A DNA stretch of 64,000 bases. It comes from Pseudoduganella armeniaca. Its GTDB lineage: Bacteria; Pseudomonadota; Gammaproteobacteria; Burkholderiales; Burkholderiaceae_D. The position numbers and the translations under genes are program-made. Positions 25,776 through 33,967 of the stretch are shown one piece after another (the stretch's first letter is position 1; each line of letters begins with the position of its first letter). The notes under the pieces are model-generated. The model was not told where the DNA came from, did no database searches, and saw nothing but the letters and a program-made list of their open reading frames with translations. The stretch spans positions 5,518,001-5,582,000 of the forward strand of contig NZ_CP028324.1 of the NCBI RefSeq assembly GCF_003028855.1. Direction: 5' to 3'.

Positions 25776-25815
25776 ATAAAAAGCACCTGCTCCCATCGGG
25801 GACACAGGTGCTTTT
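25776..25815 (-). terminator. Terminator of the beta-barrel gene
   Basis: On the minus strand AAGCACCTG / CAGGTGCTT forms a 9-bp stem with a 15-nt loop, and the T-run TTTTTATTT follows. T residues on the plus side allow it to work in both directions. Confidence 0.8.
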
Positions 25816-25852
25816 CTCAGCCCGGGCCAAGGCCCGGCAATTCCGTCAGGAA

Positions 25853-26362
25853 TTAGAACTTCCAGACCAGTGCGGCATGCACGTTCGTCACATCGCTGAC
25901 CGGCTTCTGCACTTCGACGCGGCCGGACAGCTGGTTGCTGAACGAGTAGTTCAGGCCCAGGCCGAACAGCGCGCGGTCGTCATTGACGCCGATCGTGCTG
26001 GTGTACTTATTGCCGAAGACCGAGAAGGTGTACGACTGCTCAGCCTTGACCTTGTTGTAACCCAGGCGTGCGTACACATCGGTTTGCGCGTTCAGCGGCA
26101 GGAAGCCCAGCACGGACACGTGCGTCTGCTTGGCACGGATATCGTCCCACTTGCCCAGCTGGCGATAGCCGGCTTCGATGGCGAAGTTCTGGTTGAAACC
26201 ATAGCCAATGAAGGCGCCAATGCTGGCCTTGTTGCCATCGACGTATTCGTCGGCATTGGTCACGCCCAGGTCGACGCCGCCGTAGAAGGCGACAGGAGCG
26301 GCGGCGAAAGCGGAGGAGGCAACGAAGGCCAGTGCTGCGGCTGCAGCGAATTTCTTCAACAT
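25853..26362 (-). CDS. Small outer-membrane beta-barrel protein
   Basis: A 169-residue protein with a clear signal peptide ('AAAAALAFVASSAFAA'). About eight amphipathic strands follow and the last residue is Phe ('HAALVWKF'), the mark of Bam-assembled outer-membrane proteins. Strands such as 'FAIEAGYRQLG', 'DVYARLGYNKVKAE' and 'RALFGLGLNYSF' fit the OmpA-like transmembrane or porin-like small-barrel family (OMP_b-brl). It is probably structural or a minor porin; no C-terminal peptidoglycan-binding domain is present. A well-placed promoter and a 16-bp inverted repeat upstream suggest tight control. Confidence 0.85.
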   Translation of the reverse strand: MLKKFAAAAALAFVASSAFAAAPVAFYGGVDLGVTNADEYVDGNKASIGAFIGYGFNQNFAIEAGYRQLGKWDDIRAKQTHVSVLGFLPLNAQTDVYARLGYNKVKAEQSYTFSVFGNKYTSTIGVNDDRALFGLGLNYSFSNQLSGRVEVQKPVSDVTNVHAALVWKF

Positions 26363-26434
26363 GGTATTTCCGATCAGTGGTGAATTTTCTCATCGCGATT
26401 CGAATAAAGTACTTAAACGAATTGCTGATCGGAA

Positions 26435-26477
26435 ATTATACTGTAGTTATCGCTATTGATGCAATAGCGATAACTAC
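26435..26477 (-). promoter_or_regulatory. Promoter and 16-bp inverted repeat upstream of the beta-barrel gene
   Basis: A perfect inverted repeat, GTAGTTATCGCTATTG / CAATAGCGATAACTAC, with loop ATG (26443-26477). On the minus strand TTGCAT (26459-26464) and TATAAT (26435-26440) stand 18 bp apart, so the palindrome covers the -35 and spacer. This placement suits a repressor site. No T-run makes it a terminator. Confidence 0.6.
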
Positions 26478-26568
26478 TTAACCCTTCTGGCAACACGGCG
26501 CGGCGCCCGCTGCGTTCCGCCCCCGGCGGCCAGGCATGTGCGGCGCACGCGCGAGCGCGACGAGCCGT

Positions 26569-27102
26569 TTACTGCCTGCGGCGGCGGGCCAGCGCGCCCA
26601 CCAGTGCCAGGCCGCCCACCATCATGGCGTAGGTGGCCGGTTCAGGTACCGGCGTCACGGCCAGGCTGGCCGAATACACGGCCGGGGTGCCGGACTTCAG
26701 GCTGCCGCTGACTTGCACGTAATAATCGTCGGCAGCCAGTCCGCTGGTCGTCAGCTGCCATTGCTCGATGCCATCCGATTCGATGGCGGTACCGGTGCCG
26801 ACCAGCGCGCCGGCGGCCGTGTACAGGTCGATGCCGGTGATGTCGATGCCAGCCGTGGGGCTGCCACTGTACGAGAACAGGTCGGCGACGATGGCGCTGC
26901 CGGCGCCAACGCTGAAGGTGTAGTGGTCGGCGAACGTGTCGCCGGCCGCGTTGCCGGTAAACAGGCGACCGAAGAAGCCGGCGCCCTCGGTCAGTTCGAT
27001 GGCGCCGGGCGGATTCGAAATGTCGGCGGCGTAAACGGCCGGCGTGGCGATAAAGGCGCACGCCAGCGACAGGGAAGCAACAAATTTATTGGTCTTCATC
27101 AT
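26569..27102 (-). CDS. FxDxF-family PEP-CTERM protein (2)
   Basis: A 177-residue paralogue of the protein at 24904-25440. It has a signal peptide ('FVASLSLACAFIATPAVYAA'), the body block 'NPPGAIELTEGAGFFGRLF', the segment 'GDTFADHYTFSVGAGSAIVADLFSYSG' (here split across two strands), and the exosortase C-terminus VPEPATYAMMVGGLALVGALARRRR. I chose ATG 27102 because AAGGAG sits six bases before it; an ATG three bases later is equally possible. Another in-frame ATG at 27126 lies upstream of the ribosome site. The function is unknown, probably exposed at the surface or in the matrix. Confidence 0.87.
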   Translation of the reverse strand: MMKTNKFVASLSLACAFIATPAVYAADISNPPGAIELTEGAGFFGRLFTGNAAGDTFADHYTFSVGAGSAIVADLFSYSGSPTAGIDITGIDLYTAAGALVGTGTAIESDGIEQWQLTTSGLAADDYYVQVSGSLKSGTPAVYSASLAVTPVPEPATYAMMVGGLALVGALARRRRQ

Positions 27103-27150
27103 TCCAAACTCCTTGTTGTTCAACACGGTGTAGGCCTCCGGGGTACGCTA

Positions 27151-27201
27151 AAGGTAGCAATATAAAACTCAGCAAAAACGCGGACATTACAAGTCTTTAC
27201 A
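27151..27201 (-). promoter_or_regulatory. Shared control element of FxDxF gene 2
   Basis: Minus strand TGTAA-N5-TGTAA (27187-27201), a 26-bp gap, then TTGCTACCTT (27151-27160), 48 bp before the start. It matches the element before FxDxF gene 1. Confidence 0.6.
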
Positions 27202-27337
27202 ACTTGTCCTGACGAAATCGTTTTCAGGCCCTCGAGTAAAGGCATTGGAAATCAAATGCTTAGCTCGTACATTTTTATTCAAAGAAACCCTCGTAGGATT
27301 GAACCTACAAAGGCAGGAGAAAATATCGACAGCGACT

Positions 27338-28888
27338 TTAAGGCTGGCTTAATGGACGCGAGGGGTCTGGCGGCTCGCCGGCTGCGACGCGATTGCGTCC
27401 GGCCAGCTTGGCCGCATACAAGGCGCGGTCGGCGGCGTCGAGCAGGTTCGTGATGTTGTCCACGCCGCGGCGCGGCACCAATACCGCCACGCCGGCGCTG
27501 ATGGTAACGATGCCCGCCGGGCTGTCTTCGTGCGCGATCTGCAGGACCTCGACGGCGTCACGCATGCGCTCGGCCACCGCATGGGCGCCCGCGAGGTCGG
27601 TATTGGGCAGCAGGATCGCCAGTTCCTCGCCGCCGTAGCGGGCGGCCAGGTCGCCCGGTCGCCGCGGCGTCTGCTGGCGGATCGCCTGGCTGACGGCGCG
27701 CAGGCACTCGTCGCCGGCGCCATGGCCGTAGCGGTCGTTGAAGCGCTTGAAGTGGTCGACGTCGATCAGCGCCAGCGCCAGGGACGAGCCCTGGCGCACC
27801 GCGCGGCTGAACTCATTGGCCAGCGAAACGTCGAGCTGGCGCCGGTTCGCCAATCCCGTCAGGCCATCCTGCAGGGCCATCTTCTCCAGCGTCGCGTTCA
27901 GTCCCGCCAGGGCGTCGCGCGCGTCGCGCAGTTCCCGCTCGACTTCCAGCCGGCGCCGCATCTGGGCGATCAGGCGCTGGCCGAACAACGCGAGCAGACC
28001 CGCCAGCAGCAGCACGCCCAAGCTATGCAACAGCGTGTCGCGGCGCCAGTGCGCCAGCGCTTCCTCCTTCGACAGCGCGGCCGTCACGAACAACGGGTAG
28101 TGCTGCAACGGACGGTAGCTGTTCAGGCGCAGCTCGCCATCCTGCGTCGAACGAAACATACCGATGCCGGTGGTCGCCGCGTGGGCATAGGCGCGGTACA
28201 ACGGCGTATCGACGATGCTGGCGCCGATACCCTGCGCGCGGAACGGCCGCCGCACCAGCATCACGCCCTGGTTCGACAGCAGCGCCACGGCGCCGTTGAT
28301 GCCGATATCGAAGCTGGCGTAGAAGCGGCGAAAGTAGTCGATGTCGATCGTGGCCAGCACCACGCCGCCGAAGCGGCCGTCCGGCAGATCGATGCGGCGC
28401 GACACGGGAATGACCCATTTGCCGCTGGAGCGGCTGACGACAGGCAGGCCGATATGCGGTCCTTCGTCACGGTGCTCGCGATGAAAGCGGAAGTATTCGC
28501 GGTCGGCGTTGTTGGCTTTCGGGTCGAAGCCCGCCAGTGAATTGACGATCCAGCGGCCGCTCGCATCGTAGGCGTACAGGCCGTCGAGCTGCGGCAGCGC
28601 GCGCACCTGGTCCTGCATCACGCGGTGCAACCGGTCGACCCGGTCGGGACCCATGCCATCCGTTTCGATGCGCTCTTCCAGGTCGTTCAGGCTGGTGTCG
28701 GCCGACTTGATGGTGTCGTCGGCGTGCTGGCTCATCGCCCGGGCCAGGTTGGTGGCGGAGCGCTCGGTCTGTTCCAGCAGCACCGCGCGCGCATTCCAGC
28801 TGCGCCAGAAGTCCAACCCGACCAGCGACACGCAGACGAGGGTCACGAACACCGTGGCCCAGAATGTGATCGGGAGACGCTTCAGCAT
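27338..28888 (-). CDS. Membrane diguanylate cyclase with extracytoplasmic sensor
   Basis: A 516-residue inner-membrane signalling enzyme. One N-terminal span (residues 10-28) leads to a periplasmic dCache-like sensor (about 40-285; 'YFRFHREHRDEGPHIGLPVVSRSSGKWVIPVSRRI' is the typical ligand region, given here only as landmark segments). A second span follows (about 290-310), then a short coiled coil and a C-terminal GGDEF domain. The active-site loop reads GGEEL, which is competent, and an RPGD inhibitory I-site stands five residues before it. It should make c-di-GMP from two GTP and be subject to product feedback. It starts 30 bp from the GT9 gene in the same direction. Confidence 0.9.
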   Translation of the reverse strand: MLKRLPITFWATVFVTLVCVSLVGLDFWRSWNARAVLLEQTERSATNLARAMSQHADDTIKSADTSLNDLEERIETDGMGPDRVDRLHRVMQDQVRALPQLDGLYAYDASGRWIVNSLAGFDPKANNADREYFRFHREHRDEGPHIGLPVVSRSSGKWVIPVSRRIDLPDGRFGGVVLATIDIDYFRRFYASFDIGINGAVALLSNQGVMLVRRPFRAQGIGASIVDTPLYRAYAHAATTGIGMFRSTQDGELRLNSYRPLQHYPLFVTAALSKEEALAHWRRDTLLHSLGVLLLAGLLALFGQRLIAQMRRRLEVERELRDARDALAGLNATLEKMALQDGLTGLANRRQLDVSLANEFSRAVRQGSSLALALIDVDHFKRFNDRYGHGAGDECLRAVSQAIRQQTPRRPGDLAARYGGEELAILLPNTDLAGAHAVAERMRDAVEVLQIAHEDSPAGIVTISAGVAVLVPRRGVDNITNLLDAADRALYAAKLAGRNRVAAGEPPDPSRPLSQP

Positions 28889-28918
28889 GAGGGCACGGCA
28901 CGAACGCAGGGCAGGCGA

Positions 28919-31045
28919 CTATACCGCAAACCCGTCGCTGCTCCTGGTCCGGCTGGCATCGAGCATCGGCTGCAAGACCTGCCACACCATGCCGGCATCG
29001 ATGCCGCGCATGCAGGCATGATGGCCCAGCGGGCACTCGCGCTGGCGGCACGGCGCGCAATCGAGCCGCAGCGACAGCGAACGCGCCACGGTGGCGAACG
29101 GCGGCGCGTGATCGGGGTCGGTTGGACCATAGATCGCCACCACCGGGCGGTCCAGGCTGGAGGCGACGTGCAGCAGGCCGGAGTCGTTGCTGACGATCGC
29201 CGCGCAGCGGCCGATCAATGCGATCGCCTCGGCCAGGCTGGTCTGGCCGGCCAGGTTGAAGACGGCGCCAGCCGCGGCGCTGCCGGCGACGGCGGCGACG
29301 ATCTCGTCGCACACCGGACGATCCTTGGGCGAGCCAAGCAGTGCGACCTGCGCCTCGGGCAGCTGGGCGACGAGGTGCCGGGCCAGCGCGGCGAAATGCG
29401 CGGGCGGCCAGCGTTTGGCGGGGCCGAACTCGGCACCCGGCGCGAACACCACCAGCGGCCGGCCCGCCGCCAGCCCGGCCCGCGCGGCCGCGGCCTCCAT
29501 TTGCGCGGCCGTCACCTGCAGCGCCGGGCGCGGCACGCCAGCGCGCAACGGCGCGCCAGGCGCATCGGCCAGCGCCGCGTAGAACGGCACCATCGGCCGC
29601 GGCGGCACGTCGTCATGGTGCATCACGTTGATCAGGCCATGGCGCGATTCGCCCTTGTAGCCGACCCGACGTGGGATGCCGGCCAGCCAAGGGATCAGCG
29701 CATATTTCAGCGTATTGGGCAGCACATAGGCCTCGGCATAACCGCGCGCCTTCAGCAGGCGCGCGTAGCGCCAGCGCTCGCGCAGCTGCAGCGCGCCGTG
29801 GCGGAACGGCGTCTGCAGCACTTCGGTCACCTCGCGCATCTGCTGCCATGCGGGCACCACGGCCGGCGGCGCCAGCACGTCGATCGGCCGCTCCGGATGG
29901 CGCGCGCGCAGCAGTTGCAGCAGCGGCTGCGCCATCACGGCATCGCCGATCCAGTTGGGCGAGATCACCAGCGTGCGCGGGCCGTTCGGCGGCGGCGCGG
30001 CATGCAGGTCGGCTGCCGCGGCCGCGACCGCGTCGCCATCGGGCACGCACCATGACAGCAGGACCGACTCGACCTGCTCCGGCGTGATGGCGCTCATGCA
30101 CGTGCACGTGGCCGCGCTGTCACAGCCGGGACAGGTGCCCTGTGCGCTCAGCGACCGCGCGCGAATGCCCAGTGCGCCCCAGCGGCCCGCATCGATCGGC
30201 TTACGCTGCGGGAACAGGCCCAGCGTGGGCCGCCCCAGCGCGGCCGCCACGTGCAACGGCCCGGTGCCGCTGGCCAGCAGGCCACTGCTGGCGCCGATCA
30301 GTGCGCCCAGGCCCGGCAGGTCGACCCGGCCGCACAGGTTGTCCACGTTCGGCAGGGCCAGCAGCGCCGGCGCCTCGCGCGCCAGCAGCTGCCCCTCGGC
30401 GGCGCTGCCGGTCACCCACAGGCGGATGTCCGGGCGCGCCTGCAGGCGCCGCGCCAGCGTCGTGTAATGGGCCAGCGGCCATTCGCGGCCGTTGCCGTTC
30501 GACTTCGCGTGCAGGATCAGGTTGTAGGGCGCGCGCGCGGCCAGCGCCTGGATCTCCGGGCTGGTGTCCGCCAGCGCGGGCGCGGCCAGGCCGTACAGCG
30601 CGGGCAGCTCGGCCAGGCCGGGCACGTAATCGATGCCCAGCGGACGCAGCAGCGCGAAGTTGAGCTGGGCCTCGTGCAGCGGCGAGTTGACGCGGCTGAA
30701 GCGTGCCAGGCGATTGCAGTACAGCAAATGATAGAAGCGGTGGCTGGTGCCGACCCGGCGCGGAATGCGCGCGCGCCAGGCGGCCTTGGCCAGGCGCCGG
30801 TCCGGGTAGGCGAAGATCACCGTGTCGACGCCGCTGGCGGCCAGGAACGCGCGCGGGTCGCCGATCGACTCGAGCGTGACGACCTGGTCGAAGTGGCGGC
30901 AATGCGTCATCAGCGGCGCCACATAGCCGCGGCACAGCAGGTCGATGCGGCAGTCGGGATACAGGCGGCGCAGGTAGCCCGCCATCGGCAGGGTCAGGAC
31001 GACGTCGCCGATATTGTCGGTACGACAGATCAGGATATGCTTCAC
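28919..31045 (-). CDS. Double glycosyltransferase family 9 (heptosyltransferase) fusion
   Basis: A 708-residue protein with two GT9 domains in tandem. The first (1-345) begins 'LICRTDNIGDVVLTLPMAGYL' and has 'NLILHAKSNGNGREWPL' and 'LLASGTGPLHVAAALGRPTLGLF'. The second (357-700) begins 'RTLVISPNWIGDAVMAQPLL' and looks like WaaF (heptosyltransferase II), with 'LVVFAPGAEFGPAKRWP' and 'IVSNDSGLLHVASSLDRPVVAIYG'. In most bacteria these are separate proteins of about 340-350 residues. GT9 enzymes add heptose to the inner core of LPS from ADP-heptose at the cytoplasmic face. It is next to an O-antigen ligase gene (7-bp gap), which fits LPS core assembly. I see no frameshift at the junction. Confidence 0.9.
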   Translation of the reverse strand: MKHILICRTDNIGDVVLTLPMAGYLRRLYPDCRIDLLCRGYVAPLMTHCRHFDQVVTLESIGDPRAFLAASGVDTVIFAYPDRRLAKAAWRARIPRRVGTSHRFYHLLYCNRLARFSRVNSPLHEAQLNFALLRPLGIDYVPGLAELPALYGLAAPALADTSPEIQALAARAPYNLILHAKSNGNGREWPLAHYTTLARRLQARPDIRLWVTGSAAEGQLLAREAPALLALPNVDNLCGRVDLPGLGALIGASSGLLASGTGPLHVAAALGRPTLGLFPQRKPIDAGRWGALGIRARSLSAQGTCPGCDSAATCTCMSAITPEQVESVLLSWCVPDGDAVAAAAADLHAAPPPNGPRTLVISPNWIGDAVMAQPLLQLLRARHPERPIDVLAPPAVVPAWQQMREVTEVLQTPFRHGALQLRERWRYARLLKARGYAEAYVLPNTLKYALIPWLAGIPRRVGYKGESRHGLINVMHHDDVPPRPMVPFYAALADAPGAPLRAGVPRPALQVTAAQMEAAAARAGLAAGRPLVVFAPGAEFGPAKRWPPAHFAALARHLVAQLPEAQVALLGSPKDRPVCDEIVAAVAGSAAAGAVFNLAGQTSLAEAIALIGRCAAIVSNDSGLLHVASSLDRPVVAIYGPTDPDHAPPFATVARSLSLRLDCAPCRQRECPLGHHACMRGIDAGMVWQVLQPMLDASRTRSSDGFAV

Positions 31046-31052
31046 GGGATTG

Positions 31053-32345
31053 CTAACGCTTGAGGGCCGAGGGGCCCGCCGTCAGGCACAGGCCTGCCAG
31101 CACGCACACCATCATGCCGTAGAAGATTTTCGGCATCATCAGCCAGAACATGACTTCGGTCTGGCCGAAGCCGAAATAGCACACCACCAGGCTCATGCCG
31201 GCGAGCGCCGCCGTGCGGGCCTCGCTGCCCGGCTGCGCCAGCACGCGCAGGAAGAACAGCAGCGGCGCCAGGTACATGACCAGCAGCAGGCTGAAGTCGA
31301 GCACGCCGCCGGTGGCCAGGGTGTGGATCAGGTCATTGTGGCTGCTGCTGTATTCCAGCGCCGGCGATCCCTGCAGCCGGCCTTCGGCATGCAGGGCATT
31401 CAGCGCCGTAAAGAAGTTGTCCCGCCCTACTCCCAGCCACGGGTGTTCCGAGATCATCATCCAGGAGCCCTTCCACAGTTCGAGGCGCACGCCCACGTGG
31501 GTGGTGGCGTCGTCCGCGGCGAACCAGCGCTGCACCTCGTGCACGGCATCCATGGTGCGCCGCTCGATGCTGGTGGCCGGCACGAAATAGGCCACGACGC
31601 ACAACGCCAGCACGGCCAGCGTGGCATACACGATGCGGCGGCCATGGACGGCGCTGCCATAGTGCAGCAGTGGCGGCACCACCAGCAGCAGCCCGACCCA
31701 GCCGCCGCGCGAACCCGACAACACGGAGGCGGCCAGGCCGCTGACCAGGGCCGCCACCGGGAGCCAGCCCCAGCGTCCGCCACGCCATTCCGACAGTGAA
31801 CACAGCGCCATCACCCCCATCGCCACGGCCAGGTCGCCGAAGGTGATCGCGTGGTGCGTGAACCCCTCCACCCGGTCCACGCCGGTGGTGATCCACTCCA
31901 CCAGCGCCACCACGCCGGCGCCGAGCGCGCCCACGCACATGCCGAGCCAGAACCAGCGCTGGCGTGGCCGGTACAGGCAGACAAAGGCGATACAGCTGAG
32001 CGCGAGCAGCAGGCGGAACGGTCCATCCAGCGTCCGCAACGGCTGATCGAACACGACCAGACGCAGCAGCGAGACCAGGAAGTAACCGCCGAAGCCGAAG
32101 CCGATCCAGCGCACGGCACGGGCGTGCAGGCGCCAGAACGCGCTCCACTGCGCCCGCCCGGCCGCCAGCACAGCCACCAGCATGATCGCCTGGATGACCG
32201 TCATGCTGTCGGGGGTTGTCAGCACCAGCGCCGGCAGCAGGAACGCCACGCCATTTGCCAGCAACGTGCGCATGGGGTGGCCGGCCCGCTGCCGCTGCGT
32301 GTCAGCGGTGGTTTCCGTGGCCTGGGGAGCGATCATGGTTTTCAT
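31053..32345 (-). CDS. O-antigen ligase family protein (WaaL-like)
   Basis: A 430-residue membrane protein with about 11-12 predicted spans. A large periplasmic loop contains 'GVGRDNFFTALNALHAEGRL' and 'YSSSHNDLIHTLATGGVLDF', the Wzy_C/WaaL signature with the conserved H-N-D-x-(I/L) stretch. Ligases of this family attach undecaprenyl-linked O-polysaccharide to lipid A-core in the periplasm; related proteins polymerise O-antigen. The neighbouring GT9 fusion makes a ligase role the likelier of the two. The start at 32345 is the first Met of a soluble cytoplasmic lead; an ATG at 32270 (MRTLLANGVAF) is also possible. Confidence 0.85.
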   Translation of the reverse strand: MKTMIAPQATETTADTQRQRAGHPMRTLLANGVAFLLPALVLTTPDSMTVIQAIMLVAVLAAGRAQWSAFWRLHARAVRWIGFGFGGYFLVSLLRLVVFDQPLRTLDGPFRLLLALSCIAFVCLYRPRQRWFWLGMCVGALGAGVVALVEWITTGVDRVEGFTHHAITFGDLAVAMGVMALCSLSEWRGGRWGWLPVAALVSGLAASVLSGSRGGWVGLLLVVPPLLHYGSAVHGRRIVYATLAVLALCVVAYFVPATSIERRTMDAVHEVQRWFAADDATTHVGVRLELWKGSWMMISEHPWLGVGRDNFFTALNALHAEGRLQGSPALEYSSSHNDLIHTLATGGVLDFSLLLVMYLAPLLFFLRVLAQPGSEARTAALAGMSLVVCYFGFGQTEVMFWLMMPKIFYGMMVCVLAGLCLTAGPSALKR

Positions 32346-32582
32346 CGATGAGACGTGGGCGGCGCGTGGCAGGCTGAGATAAAGCGCTGATTATAAGGGA
32401 CGAACCCGCACCGGTCACACGCTGATACGGCCTCGCGCGCCCATCCGGAACGGCGCCCGGCGCGGCCGCGGAGTAGAATCGACGGAAACGGGGCAGCAGC
32501 GGGCCTGCGTGTGAGGTAACGAACTGAGCTGATGTTCCGCTGCTGTCAAGCTGGCAACTCATGAACCACAAGGAGAATTGCG

Positions 32583-32813
32583 ATGCGCCTGGACATCTAC
32601 CGACGACCTGAACACGATGGTATTTTTTCCTACCTGGCCGTGCCGGAAGGCAAGCCCATTCCGCAGGAAGCCATCAACACCGACTGGGAACCGGCCGCCA
32701 AGGCCCTGGAAGTCGATGACGAGGCCGACACCCTGCCCGACTTCCATATCGAGCAGCTGCCCCAGCAGATCGGTACCAAGGGGTACGCCATCACCAGCCT
32801 GAAAGACATGTAA
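32583..32813 (+). CDS. Small conserved protein (DUF6139-like)
   Basis: A 76-residue soluble acidic protein with the start 'MRLDIYRRPEHDGIFSYLAVPEGK' (split here for reference) and end 'QIGTKGYAITSLKDM'. Short proteins with this pattern are widespread in Burkholderiales; from memory they are filed under DUF6139. The function is unknown. AAGGAG stands eight bases before the ATG, so it is very likely translated. It converges on the SGNH-like gene, with the two stops adjacent (32813 / 32814). Confidence 0.8.
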   Translation: MRLDIYRRPEHDGIFSYLAVPEGKPIPQEAINTDWEPAAKALEVDDEADTLPDFHIEQLPQQIGTKGYAITSLKDM

Positions 32814-33965
32814 TCACCTGCCGGCCCGTGCCACCAGCCGGGCCGCATCGATGAACAGCCCGGGCTGGCGCGCCACGCAGGCGGCCCGCCCGGCAGTGGC
32901 GTCGTGCGCCCTGTCGGCCGTGTCGTCGAGACGGGCCAGCAACACCTCCCCCAGCGCGGCCTTGAAATGACCCGCTTCCCAATACCACGTCGTCATCGCG
33001 CCGCTGCCTTCGGCCGGGATGGGCTCGCACTGCCATGGCCCATACGCGCCGAAATCGGCCAGCACGATGCGCGCACGCGGATGGCGCAGGCGTGCCGCCG
33101 CCACTTCCTCGCGCAGCACCGCCTTCCACGCTTCGAAGCGGCGCCACAATCCGGCTGCCTCGAACATGGCCAGCAGTTGCGCGTGATAGGGATAGACCAG
33201 CAGGTCGACGCGCACCGCCGGGTTGCCCTGCGCCGCCGCGTCCAGCAGCGCGCGCACTTCGGCTCGCACGGCAGGCACGTCGAGCCCACCGCCGCTGCGT
33301 GCCGCCAGCTTGCGCGCGTTCTCCTGGGCGCGCTGGCGAAAGATGGCGGCATACCCTTCCAGCCGTGCCGCGCTGCCGTATTGGCGCAGCGGGTTGAAGC
33401 CACGCGGCGTCGCCATGGCCCCGTCGGCATCGCGCTGCAGCGCCACCGTCCACAGCGTGTCGCGCAGCGAAGCGGCCGACAGCAACGCATCGAGCTGCCA
33501 CCACCGGCCCGGCCAGGGGATCCGCAGCACGGGGGCCCGGGCTGACACGATGGGTCGCGGCGTCATGGCATCCACCACGTCCAGCCCGGCGATGACACGG
33601 CGCGGCCGGATGCCGTGCGCCGCCAGGTAGCGCAGCTGGCCGATGGCGGTGGGCGTGCCGGTGCCGGCGATGCCGAGATTGATGGCGTTGGCGCCGCGCA
33701 GTGCCGGGCCGTCCGGATCGAAGCCCGCCTCCACCCGCGAATTGCCGACCAGGACCACCTGCGGCCGCAGCCGCAATGCGCGCGCCAGCTTGATCTCGTT
33801 CTGGTAGCGCGCCAGCGGTGCCTTGACGCGGTTGAAGCCGGCCACGTCGACCCAGCCATACAGGCCGTAGGGATCGACCAGCAACACCATCAGCGCGACT
33901 GCCGCGGCGGCTGCCAGCATCGTGGCGCCGAGCCAGCGCAGGTAACGGAGCGCGTGCCGGTCCAT
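32814..33965 (-). CDS. Membrane-anchored SGNH-like partner of the MBOAT acyltransferase
   Basis: A 383-residue protein with one N-terminal membrane span ('WLGATMLAAAAAVALMVLL') and a large periplasmic domain. The segment 'PQVVLVGNSRVEAGFDPDGP' looks like a divergent SGNH/GDSL nucleophile block, and 'WYWEAGHFKAALGEVLLARL' near the end carries a possible catalytic His. This pattern recalls AlgJ/AlgX-type proteins, which accept acetyl groups from an MBOAT protein and pass them to a polysaccharide. It starts two bases after the MBOAT stop, so the two form a unit. It probably O-acylates LPS or an exopolysaccharide; the specific glycan is unknown. Confidence 0.72.
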   Translation of the reverse strand: MDRHALRYLRWLGATMLAAAAAVALMVLLVDPYGLYGWVDVAGFNRVKAPLARYQNEIKLARALRLRPQVVLVGNSRVEAGFDPDGPALRGANAINLGIAGTGTPTAIGQLRYLAAHGIRPRRVIAGLDVVDAMTPRPIVSARAPVLRIPWPGRWWQLDALLSAASLRDTLWTVALQRDADGAMATPRGFNPLRQYGSAARLEGYAAIFRQRAQENARKLAARSGGGLDVPAVRAEVRALLDAAAQGNPAVRVDLLVYPYHAQLLAMFEAAGLWRRFEAWKAVLREEVAAARLRHPRARIVLADFGAYGPWQCEPIPAEGSGAMTTWYWEAGHFKAALGEVLLARLDDTADRAHDATAGRAACVARQPGLFIDAARLVARAGR

Positions 33966-33967
33966 GG

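Larger units (their letters stand above)
25441..25852. other. AT-rich intergenic region
   Basis: A 412-bp gap with lower G+C than its surroundings. It contains the FxDxF(1) control region (shared decamer 25491-25500 and direct repeat 25527-25541), an isolated 13-bp palindrome TGACAATTTGTCA (25627-25639) and the terminator of the beta-barrel gene (25776-25815). No ORF with a plausible start is present. Confidence 0.6.
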
